A DNA stretch of 64,000 nt, taken from the NCBI GenBank assembly GCA_015179125.1, contig WHVA01000045.1:62001-126000 (forward strand). Reading direction: 5' to 3'. Each line of letters opens with the position of its first letter. Positions within the stretch are counted from its first letter, which is position 1. The notes beneath the pieces are model-generated. The model was not told where the DNA came from, did not search any database, and saw only the letters and a list, made by a program, of their open reading frames with translations. A program made the position numbers and the translations under genes. Positions 34,358 to 44,446 of the stretch are shown piece by piece. This DNA comes from Gautieria morchelliformis. Taxonomy: Eukaryota; Basidiomycota; Agaricomycetes; Gomphales; Gomphaceae.

Positions 34358-34877
34358 TGACGGCCTCTTTCCTATTCGCTGATACCTTACGAGCATTCGA
34401 TATAAGTAGTTTACATTCGCATGTATATTCCCCAGTTCAATTATCATATGTCGTCCATCTTGTGCAAACTTGACCTCGCTGTGATCATTGTCTTGAGCCT
34501 TCTCCTGGAGATTTCTATCTTTGACCAGAAGAGGACTTAGGCATCACTGGTGAGTTCTCATACTTCATCTTCGTTACCTTAGCCTTCGAACTATTTTCTA
34601 TGCTGTCGAGGGCTCTGAAGGAGCACCTTCACTGGCGAAGGGATTGTTGCTACTTAGACAACCCTTCCGTAACACCTTGCACGTTACATCGTCAAGTGCC
34701 GCGGGCTATTTCGCTACGACTGTAGATAGGGCAAGCTCCATTCAGGCAGCCCTCTTATCCTGTGAACATTTGTTGGTCCACCTATTCGCCGAACGGCATA
34801 CTTATTCGCACAAGTTATTCGAGCATTCACTGTGTTCACTAATACACAATATCAATGCCTAAAAACCAATCTTGACA
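34358..34877 (+). mobile_element. solo-LTR-like repeat, family B (copy 1)
   Basis: About 520 bp with TG..CA ends (TGACGGCCTC to AATCTTGACA). It is the inverted counterpart of 42,082-42,594 over its full length, with scattered mismatches and small indels. I found no convincing target-site duplication. It abuts the 3' end of the ankyrin receptor gene and the facing copy lies beyond the second ankyrin gene, so the pair flanks this locus. Confidence 0.7.
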
Positions 34878-34918
34878 ACATACTTGCTAAAAGTGGCTGC
34901 TCATCCTGATCCCTGTTA

Positions 34919-37021
34919 TCAAAGGGGAAAGGGAATCAGCATGTGGGAGGATTGAAGATTATTCCGGTAGCTCACCAATTTCACCAATGGCAACACTGTA
35001 CACGGGTTGGTGTGGGGGGCCACTGCAGCTGCCTCCAGCAGCAACAAGGCAATTGAATCATGACCATTCGCAGCTGCTGCCTGTATCGCACCACCATATT
35101 CTCCACCATAAGTATTCACGTCCGCACCCTTCTCTAGGAGCAACTGGACAATCATATCATGACCCCCTGATGATGCTGCCTGCAGTGCACTCCCATACTC
35201 TCCTTGGTGAGCATTCACATCCGCACCCTTCTCTAGGAGCAACAGGACAGTCATATCAAAACCCCCCAATGCTGCTGCTTGCAGTGCACTACCATACTCT
35301 CTTCCATGAGCATTCACGTCTGCACCCTTCTCTAGAAGCAACCCGACAGTCGTATCATTACCCATTAATGCCGCTGCCTGCAGCGCACCACCATACTCTC
35401 CTCCATGAGTGTTCACGTCCTCGCCCTTCTCAAGGAGCAACTGGACAATCATATCATGACCCCCTGATGCTGCTGCCTGCAGTGCACTCCCATACTCTCC
35501 TCCATGAGCATTCACATCTGCACCCTTCTCTAGAAGCAACTGGACAGTCATATCATGACCCTTTGATGCCACTGCCTGCAGTGCACTCCCATACCATCCT
35601 CCATGAGCATTCACATCTGCTCCCTTCTCTAGGAGCAACAGGACAGTTTTATGATGACCCCATAATGCCGCCACCTCCAGCGCACTCCCTCCATGAGCAT
35701 TGACATCTGCACCGTTCTCTAGGAGTAACCGGCCAATCATGTCATGACCCCCTAATGCAGCTGCCTGCAGTGCACTGCCATGATGTCCTCCATGAGCATT
35801 CACATCCGCGCCCTTCTCTAGGAGCAACAGCACAGTTGTACCATGACCCCCTGATGTGGCTGCCTGCAGCGCACTCCCATGATGTCCTCCATGAGCATTC
35901 ACATCTGCGCCCTTCTCTAGCAGCAACTCAGTGATCATATCATGACCCTGGAATGCTGCCACCTGCAGTGCACTCCCAAAAAATCCTCCATGAGCATTCA
36001 CAGTGGCACCCTTCTCTAGGAGCAACAGGACAGTCATACCATGACCCCCTGATGCGGCTGCCTGCAGCACACTCCCAGGATTTCCTCCATGAGCACTCAC
36101 ATCCGCCCCCTTCTCTAGCAGCAACTGGGTGATCATATCATGACCCTGGGATGCTGCCGCCTCCAGTGCACTCCCAAAAAGTCCTCCATGAGCATTCACA
36201 TTGGCACCCTTCTCTAGGAGCAACAGGACAGTCGTACCATGACCCCCTGATGCTGCCACCTGCAGTGCACTCCCATAATCTCCTTCATCAGCATTCACAT
36301 GTGCGCCCTTCTCTAGGAGCAACCGGATGACCATATCATGACCCCGTGATGCTGCCATCTGCAGTGCACTCCCATAATGTCCTCCATGAGCATTCACGTC
36401 TGCGCCCTTCTCTAGCAGCAACTGGACAGTTGTATTACGACTCCCTGATGCAGCTGCCTCCTGTGCCATCCCATATGACCCTCCATGAGGATTCACGTAT
36501 GGACACATCACTCGGAACAACCGCATCTCTAGGGGCAACTGGACAGTGATATCATTACCCCCTGATGCCGCTGCCTGCAATGCACTCCCATAACATCCTC
36601 CATGAGCATTCACATCTGCACCCATTTCTAGGAGCAACTGGACAATCATATCATGCCCCCCTGATGCTGCTGCCTCCAGCGCACTCCCATAACATCCTCC
36701 ATGAGCATTCACATCTGCGCCCTTCTCTAGAAGCAACTGGACAGTCATATCATGACCCTCTGATGCTGCTGCCTGCAATGCACTCCCAAACTCTCCTCCC
36801 TGAGCATTCACGTCCGCACCCTTCTCTAAGAGCAACTGGACAATCATATCATGACCCCCTGAAGCCACTGCCTCCAGCGCACTCCCATACCAGCCTCCAT
36901 GAGCATTCACATCTGCGCCCTTCTCTAGAAGCAGCTGGACAGTCGTATCATGACCCCTTGATGCTGCCACCTGCAATGCACTCCCATACTCTCCTCCCTG
37001 AGCATTCACATCAGCACCCAT
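34919..37021 (-). repeat. array of twenty 33-residue ankyrin repeats, 99-bp units
   Basis: Twenty units read continuously without a stop. Most are 33 codons; one (about 35690) is shortened by three codons and one (about 36500) carries a six-codon insertion. The framework GADVNAHGG, GSALQAAAS and LLLEK is nearly invariant. Variation sits at a few positions: after HGG (EY, WY, CY, HH, FF), around GGHDM, and at the residues before LLL. This is the pattern expected of repeats under unequal exchange with diversifying surface positions. Confidence 0.9.
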
Positions 37022-39622
37022 CTCTAGGACCAGACAGTCCTATCATAACCCTCTGATGCCGCTGCCCTCAGTACACTCCAATGCTCTCCTCCATGAGCAT
37101 TTACGTCTGCACCCTTCTCTAGGAGCAACTGCACAATCATATTGTGACCCTGGGATGCCGCCACCTGCAGTGGTGGTGAGGCAAAGACTACAACTGGTGT
37201 ATTCATGTCTGATCCTTTCTGCAGCAGACATTGACATACTCGTCCCAACCCATTCCTAACCAATATGTAAAGAGGATCTGTTTTATGTGTCCTAGATTCT
37301 GCCCATGGATGTCTATGATCATAAAGCCACTTCCAGTTGATGTATACAGTACTTTTAGGCTCCAAGAGCCTCATGATCAGCTCATGTAGATCATCCCAGT
37401 TGCCAGCCGGATCCCACCCAGCATGGTCCATCCAGTTAGCTGCAGCATAGCCAGAAAGTGGAAACGACCTGGTTGTACTGGCATTTACACCGTTATCCTG
37501 GTCAAATTGCAGTAGGTATGCCAGACATGTCTTTGCAATGGATACATGTGCAATCCTTTCGTTGAAATAATACCACGAAAGCATCCTCATGCTCGTGCGA
37601 AGATGTTCCGAGATCAGATATTCTCGCACAGAAAAGTGCGCCAATCTGATCTCTCCTGCTTCAGTGGAGAGATCGCCCTTATTGCTGCCGTCCTCCTGGA
37701 ATGTAATGGTAACAAGGCTGGAACATATGTCAAGCATGTCTCGTGGATCCCGAAGCCGCTGCCGACAATCAAACAGAGGTCCATCTTTGGCATCAGCATC
37801 AGTAGCAATCACATCCACAGCCTCATCCAGTGATACTCTGCCTTGAGAGAAAGCAAGCCATTGAAGCATGCTCAGAGCTGCCCGCCTATCAACCTCGTCT
37901 ATGGCAGCCAGGATCCGAGCATACGTCTCATTAAGCGTCTTTGGGAGAAGCGTCAGTGTTTTCCCAAGCGCCGCAGGGGTTCTGCATTTCCGCAGTGCAT
38001 CCAGTTGACAGATGACCCATCGAAACCTTCCCGTTAAATCAGAAAGCATTCATACGCAGGTAAGTGACCACTCACATCCCATAGGCACCCTCCATCAAAG
38101 TAGTCTTCACCATGTCCTTCTCCTCTGCCGAGCACATCCTGAACTTGACATCATCTTCAAGCATTCTAGAGACGTGAACTCGGATGTCACCATCAACAAG
38201 CTTCTCATTCATTGGTACCTCGTGTGAAATCAAGCCACTCATCGTGTCTTCAATATCTCACTCTTTCCGATTTGTCGCCAGTAAGTGTAATGTGTCGATC
38301 CTCCAGCTGTGGATGTCTTTGATAGCCGCGAGAAACCTGGATCATTCCGGGCACTCGTCAAGCGCATCAAAAACGACATAGACGGCCTTAAAACTCCCAA
38401 TGATTGACTTTAAGGCAGACATCAGTTCCTCTTGAGCCACCGATCGGCATGCACCAGCAGTCTTAGAGAACAGTGTCTCCAGGCGTGAGGGATAGTCGTG
38501 GATTGTACAGTTAATTGCTCGATCAGAGATCGAAAGATGACATCCGGCAAAGTGTCCTTGTTATTAAAGTCAAAATAGAAAAAGGCCATGGCAAAGGAGG
38601 GGTCAGAACTGCAGTAACATAAAAGTTCTTCGATGATCGTCGAGCTTGATGCAGTCATGTGTTAGCATGATAGGAAAAATAACAACGAATGTGATTGCCC
38701 AAGTACCATAGGATGGTTTTTCCCGCACCAGCTGTCTCGATCCATCAGCAGCAAGCAAATATTCAATGGCATAATGGACTCACGTATACCATGGAGCCAA
38801 AGGAACGAATGAGGAGCTTCTCGCCATCGCCGGAAGCGTTCTTCTTCCACAAACCAAGAACCGGTCATCTCCTGGTGCACGCTACGTGCATTTCTATGCT
38901 TTATTTTGTGATCAGGAGCCGCTAACCAATCATAGATCTTCTGACGATGCTCTTCTACATAAAGAAGCCGTGAAGATCAGCATCTCACGGTAGGAGGCAT
39001 GGCGACATGCCACTTACGCAATTTGGCCTCCATAGCCTGGCTTATCTCAGCAGTCCGTTCCTGCAAGGATTCGACACCACTATCTATCTTCAGTGTCAAG
39101 CGCCTGTCTGAATAATCAGCATTGACTTGAAGCTAGCGGGTACGACGTACGTCTGATCTACGTCCGTGGCCGTAGTCAACAAGTCTTGGAGCTTCCCTAG
39201 CTTGTTGAGAGTCTTTTGCACCTCGGTCTCCTTTAGGGGCCAGATCAATGCTTCCATGCGGCCTTTGCGTCCAAGGTCCCTTTCGAGGGCCGTTTTGAGA
39301 GTCTCTAGCTCATTACGACAACCACGAAGCTGCTCGTTCAAAGCCGGTAATCGGGAGGATGCTGCTGTCTTGTTGTCTTCTACTAGTCGACGAATAGTTT
39401 CGAACACTTTTTGGAGTCCAAACAGCTGATCAATGATCCTTTTCTTGTCCCTCGATGCGTTCTTGACGCCAGTCCCGTAGCTATAGCATGCACCGATAGT
39501 CGCAGCAGTGAGCTGGAGAACGGCAATGATGCACGCTGATTGGTGTGGTTCTAAGTAGCACCTAGGAACTTGTACTCCTGGGTGGTCGGGGACTTACCTG
39601 CTAATCCCAGAGCTGCAGCCAT
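34919..39622 (-). pseudogene. NLR-type STAND receptor: HeLo-like N-domain, NACHT, ankyrin repeats (decaying)
   Basis: Start MAAALGLA at 39622, then an intron. The N-domain (about 39150-39560) has a hydrophobic IIAVLQLTAATIGACYSYG helix, GVKNASRDKKRIIDQL and a terminal WPLKETEVQKTLNKLGKL. This pattern is known from the HeLo-like (PigL-N type) domain of fungal STAND proteins. Walker A AGAGKTILW is spliced at about 38707-38731 and Walker B VYVVFDALDECPE lies near 38345-38385. A winged-helix-like part spans 37400-38049. Then come ankyrin repeats of 33 residues: two or three before 37024 and twenty in the 700-codon frame 34919-37021. The pattern is GADVNAHGG.YGSALQAAASGGHD..VQLLLEK. In-frame TGA codons occur at about 38342 and 38258, and a small frame break occurs near 37020-37045. 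Such proteins are known in fungal non-self recognition and cell death. Expression is unknown. Confidence 0.8.
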
Positions 39623-39829
39623 AGGGTCAAGTTGGTTAGAGGACTAAAGTAGACGTTTGCCGCCTGTTATCGCAGCGTCTATGGTGGACTGCCAGATGCA
39701 CAGCCATGGACCCACCGAAATTTGCACATCGCCGCATCGCGAGTACGTTCTCGCCTGTAAAGAAAAACCGATTCTACGGTGACAACTTCCTTCCCTGAGT
39801 TCTTCGAGGCAGCGTTCTAACTAACTTGT

Positions 39830-40822
39830 GTGAAGCTCTACAGTGATCGGCGGGCTCTCGATCCCGCAATGGGCAGTGGACTAGATCAGCCGCCAGCAAT
39901 CGCATGCTTTCTATATTTTCTGATAAGCACACGCAGACCAATCTCGCTCTTACGTTCTCTAATCAGGCAGGTGACGCTGATGTTCAAGGATATCATGCGC
40001 TATCTGGGTCTTGCATGCGCAGTGGCTTACGCTCTCCGTTTGCCTGGTCGCGCTACCAGAAGGTTGTTGAAGTATTGGCGACCAATCCGCATGCAGCAGG
40101 CGGGCGATATTTCAATCCTGACGAAAGACTGTTAGACCTCAGGAAATACTTACCATCTGTTCTAACCTTGTCACCATTTCAGAACCAGTGGACGGCGAGG
40201 TTGCGGGACATCCATCTACACAGGTACTTTTCGCACCGCAGGAAGCAGGCAGTCTCACGCCTCGCGCAGCATTGCTCAGTGAGGGCAATACTTGATATCG
40301 ATATCGGATCATATTCATGGTGGCGGTGCTTCACTTATTTTACCCAAAACATGGCCCATCTTAGTAAGTTCATTATCTGGACATGCAGCAGAACAGCCAG
40401 TGGATGCCTCATGCTCGCTCAGCAAACTACCGCTCTGATGCTCTCGAGTCTGCACCGCCTAATCAAGGCCCTTCTCTGCAAAAAAGGATGCCATGCATGT
40501 GGGCTTTGCTAGACGATCCAGATATAACTAAGGCCGACAACTTGCCCAACGGCGGTCCTCTTTATCACACCTCATTGATCCGAGTCGGGCTCGGGATACC
40601 GTTACGAAAGCTCTTAGAAATGGGCGCAGATGTAAATGCACGGGGGGGATGTATGGGACCGCTCTGCGGGCAGCTGCGTCGCACCATCACCCGGAGATCG
40701 TTCAACTGCTGCTGGAGGAGGGCGCCGATGTGAATATCCTGGTAGGGAGGGCGCTAGGACAGCGCTCCATCCGGTACCATCACAAGGCCATGCGAATATC
40801 GCTCGAATATTACTAGCTTCCT
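39830..40822 (+). pseudogene. truncated ankyrin-repeat gene fragment
   Basis: Plus-strand open frames at 39830-40135 and 39904-40512 show no motif that I recognise. Ankyrin sequence follows: IPLRKLLEMGADVNARGG (about 40590-40645), then in another frame GTALRAAASHHHPEIVQLLLEEGADVN (about 40655-40735), and a SQGHANIARILLA unit near 40780-40815. The coding similarity stops abruptly at about 40,822, where a Gypsy integrase remnant begins on the other strand. It stands head-to-head with the NLR gene at 39.6 kb, with about 0.2 kb between them. It is probably a second receptor cut by a retrotransposon. The reading shifts between ankyrin units, so it is not intact. Confidence 0.55.
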
Positions 40823-41257
40823 GGCCCTTCCTTTTGGTAGGGTCAGGTTTTGGGTTGACAGGTATACGCGGTCTCCCACCACATACATGTCCCCTTCGCG
40901 ATGTTTCTTATTTGCATGAAACATCTGCGTCACGCAATGCTCTATGATTGCATTGTGTGCTGCCATCAGGTTCCATCAAGCCTGATGTGTGAATTTCGTC
41001 ACTCCCTTGAAGGGAGTGTCCGTGGCCATTAGCAGGCCGATCTGCGGCATATATCCGTGGTTCAGCTCAAAGGGTGTAAACCCTGTCATCGAGCTGACGT
41101 TGCTGTTTAACGCAACTTTGACCATTGGGCACTTGTTGGCACAGTCCTTTTGATCGTCCTTGACAACTGATTGAAGGACCTGGCCTATTGAACGGTTTGC
41201 CCATTCAGTCGCGCCATCCGTTTGAGGAAACAATGGATAAATAGCTGCGCTGTACAT
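40823..41257 (-). mobile_element. Gypsy integrase remnant (old)
   Basis: Minus-strand frames read YPLFPQTDGATEWANRSIGQ (an integrase catalytic-core end), TGFTPFELNHGYMPQ, then VGDRVYLSTQNLTLPKGRARK of the integrase C-terminal domain. The family is Ty3/Gypsy, a different lineage from the 43-52 kb element by its wording. Only the 3' part of pol is present. Broken, with several breaks. Confidence 0.8.
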
Positions 41258-41439
41258 TCCAATGGTCAGTCAATCGAACTCACTTGTTTCCACACTTAGC
41301 TACTCACTTCGAAGCCCATCCTTCTGCATCATACACATCTCATTGCTCAAACGCTCTGCGCGACCCACTCACATCGAGACGACCGCGCACTCGATTCGAC
41401 TTCGCATTGAAGTCTGAATCATATTATCTTTCAATACAA

Positions 41440-42081
41440 AAACTTAGACACTCTTACTCTTCACACGACCTTCCTCAACCTCGGTTTCCTTCCCCTCACT
41501 CTGCCTCACCTCCTCAACCTCACTCCCCTCACTCTGCCTCGCTCCCCCAGCCTCCTTTCCCTTCTCCTCGCTCAACCTCGCTTCCATCCGCTCCACCCTC
41601 GCCTCCAAGTTTTGCTTGACCCAATCACTTGAGTCATCATCGTTTTCAACATCGTCCCAAACCTTGGCCTCTTTCCTCGGCCTCGGTCCGTCCTCGCTGT
41701 CCTCGTTCCTCGCCCGCTTCCTGCCCACCGCGCTCGCCTGACCTTTCCCTGGGTTCGCCTTGCTGCGATGACCATGGGCTATACTGCAGCCCAAAGATCA
41801 CATCCTGCACCATACGCAGGCACCCTGGTAGGCGATGCCGAAGTCGAGGCTGACGGTCCAGAGGTCGCGCGCACCTCGCCTCGGCCTTCACCCCGAGCTG
41901 CCACTCACAGGGTCCTCCGTCGGCGAGCTTGTACCCGTATAGGGTCAAGTCTGATGGGTGATACGGGAATAACATCCGTTTGTACTACTCAAATCAGCAC
42001 CGATCCATGACAAGACTACGACGGTACTCACCTTCTTGCCTTTCGGCCCTTCCTGCCATGGCTCCTGCATGTCTATGGCCC
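41440..42081 (-). mobile_element. remnant coding for a Cys-motif, coiled-coil protein
   Basis: Minus-strand frames contain ACVWCRM, then SLGCSIAHG, and a downstream basic-acidic coiled coil (NLEARVERMEARLSEEKGKE), all on CT/GA-skewed DNA. The paired-Cys plus coiled-coil make-up recalls the antisense block of the 43-52 kb element. The remnant is cut by the family-B repeat at 42,082. Broken. Confidence 0.45.
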
Positions 42082-42594
42082 TGTCAAGATTGGGTTTTAG
42101 GCGTTAATATCGTGTATTAGTGAACACAGCGAATGCCCGAATAACTTGTGCGAATAAGTATGCCGTTAGGCGAATAGGTGAACCAATGAGTGTTCACAAG
42201 ATAAGAGGGTTTGCCTAACCGGGGCTCACCCTATCTACAGTCATAGCGAAATAGCTCGCAGCACTTGACGACGTAACGTGCAAGATATGTCTAAGTCTCG
42301 ACGGTCCCTTCGCTGGCAAAGGTGCTCCTTCAGAGCCCTTCGCCAACAGCACAGAAAATAGTTCGAAGGCTAAGGTAACGAAGATGGAGTATGAGAACTC
42401 ACCAGTGATGCCTAAGTCCTTGGCTGGTTGAAGATAGAAATCTTCAAGGAGAGGCTCAAGATGATGATCACAGCGAGGTTAAGTTTGCACAAGATGGATG
42501 ACGTATGATAATTGAACTGGGGAATATACATGCAAATGTAAACTACTTATATCGAATGCTCGCAAGGTATTAGCGAATAGGAAAGAGGCCGTCG
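42082..42594 (-). mobile_element. solo-LTR-like repeat, family B (copy 2, inverted)
   Basis: About 513 bp (TGTCAAGATT... to ...GAGGCCGTC). It is the reverse complement of 34,358-34,877 across its length. It sits within older transposon sequence. Confidence 0.7.
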
Positions 42595-43313
42595 TGAGTT
42601 AGGGCCGGATCGGGGTGTGCAGTCATGATACTAAGGAGATGGAATAAACATACAATAGAGTGAGGGAAGAATGCGAATGTGGAACGACGGAGAGTAAAAG
42701 GGGGCGAAGGCACTTATGGACAAAACTATGTCTTGGGACCTGCATACATGCTACCCTGCACGGACTCTTCATTTGCTGGGTTGATCCCGCACGACCTATG
42801 GAAGGAACACCCTGCGAACGCACTTTGGCCATACGAACACCCAATGGGGTTGGATTAAGAAGATGATGGGGCTAATGATGAACCATCATGCCGGGTGAAT
42901 GGTATCGATCATATTTGATGGCATGCCTGCTGGCGAAATGCGTGAGCAGCGAATAGCGGTTCGGAGGATGGGGCGAACAACGAGTAGAGTGGATGTAGAG
43001 GAGGAGTGGTCGGTAGGTGCGGCAAACTCTGACGAAGATGCTAGGGAGTGACGAGGGGGAACATGGAGGTAACGCGGTAGGAGAAATAAACCGGTCATGA
43101 CAGGCCCCCGCATCCTCGATGGGCCACTGGACTACCTCGGGTCGAACCTCGGGCATAACATCACCCGAGGGACCGTCCTCCTCAGACAGCAAGGTCTGGT
43201 CGAAGGCGTTGTTCGCGCTGTTTTCGTCGACAGCAGAATCGAAGAGTGCTTGAGGGCGCACCATATTCGTTGGCACTTGGGTTTGCTGCCTCCTACCCTG
43301 CCTTTTATCTAAC
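42595..43313. mobile_element. older retroelement sequence disrupted by the young Gypsy element
   Basis: A minus-strand frame at 42872-43276 (MPTNMVRPQALFDSAVDE, then TLLSEEDGPSG) is unrecognised. The sequence ends exactly at the CTAAC target duplication of the Gypsy insertion and plausibly continues at 51,756. There it ends in a purine tract and an LTR. Broken. Confidence 0.4.
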
Positions 43314-44413
43314 TGTTACGACCGTTCATTTCCGACTGCCGACCCTCGATTCCGCAATACCTTCCGCCCCTATGATATTTCCGCAACACATTCCGCCCCT
43401 CCGATATTTCCGACATTCCGCCCCTTGTACATTTCCCTTGTTCTTTCGACTCTATTACTCGGACCCACCGGACCCACCTTACCATTGATCAAGACCATAT
43501 GTCCGACCCTCCTTGTGTTTCATTGTCAGATATGTTTCCCCGACCCCTTGTTCTTTGCCATTGTTCTACCTTACTGTCAGGGTTCACGCATTTCCTTCCA
43601 CAAGTTTCTATTTCCTTCCATGAGTTTCCGTTACCTTCCGTCAGTTTCCATAACCTTCCATCACATTCCGTCACATTCCGTCACCTTCTGTCACACTCCG
43701 TCACATGTCACATTCCGTCACCTTCCGTAACCTTCTACAAGTTTCCGTCTCCCCTATTATGTAAGCCTTGCCAGCGCTATAAGACTGTAGCCCGTGTGGT
43801 GGCGTTTCCTCAGCTTGATCTCTGAGGATACCCACTACACAGGCAAGTCCCCATGTATCTATCGTTGGTAGAGTTATAAACTGAGGATACCCACTACACA
43901 GTTGGTCATTGTCCTAGTATCGGCTCTTATCTCCTTGAGTATCTTTGGTTGTGGCTTCGTCATTAGTGTTGCCCTCACACTTACCCTGAACCCCCCTTGT
44001 AGTCCCATTGTTCCCAATAGTTAGTTCCCACGCATTGTCTACTCGACTTCCGCTTCCTCCGGAATTTGCTTAGTACCATATCATTACCTGTTGTCTCAGC
44101 TCTTTGTATAAAAGCCTGTCATGTATGTCTCTTATCTGCAATCAGATAATCACCTTCAATACTTGATTTCCTTCGCTCCATCTCCTGTTCTTAGCACAGC
44201 GAGTCTAGCAAGATCTCAGTCTCTCTCCACCTTCCATCTTCCACCTTCCGCCTCAGTTCCGACCCAAGTTCCGACCAACCTTTGGTTCAGTACTTTCCGA
44301 CTTCCGACTCAGTTCCGAAATACTTAGGACGATAGTTCATTGGGGGCGCAACCTATAAGTTGAAGCCGCTGTCCTTTCCAGTTCCGACTTAGTGGAAATC
44401 TCGATACGTAACA
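43314..44413 (+). repeat. 5' LTR of the Gypsy element, with nested insertion
   Basis: It is 1,100 bp as it stands. Removing the 405-bp solo LTR and one 5-bp duplication leaves 690 bp, which pairs with the 691-bp 3' LTR. It contains a TATAAAAG box near 44107. Confidence 0.95.
43575..43979 (+). mobile_element. solo LTR, family A (copy 2), nested in the Gypsy 5' LTR
   Basis: 405 bp, TGTCAGGGTTCACG to TTGCCCTCACA, flanked by a perfect CTTAC duplication (43570-43574 and 43980-43984). The 3' LTR of the host element lacks it and has a single CTTAC, so the empty site is directly visible. Its centre holds tandem TTCC(G/A)TCAC-like and TTCCATGAG units. It inserted after the Gypsy element did. Confidence 0.95.
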
Positions 44414-44446
44414 GTATTATCTGATTCCCACCCGATAACTATCACT

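Noticed and set aside
34919-37021. CRISPR-like regular repeat spacing
   Set aside because: The 99-bp units are coding ankyrin repeats with conserved protein framework and no repeat/spacer alternation. The genome is eukaryotic.
34987-37056. Long plus-strand open frames made of His/Leu-rich repeats
   Set aside because: They are exact mirror readings of the ankyrin array on the other strand. Periodic 99-bp units keep several frames open by chance.
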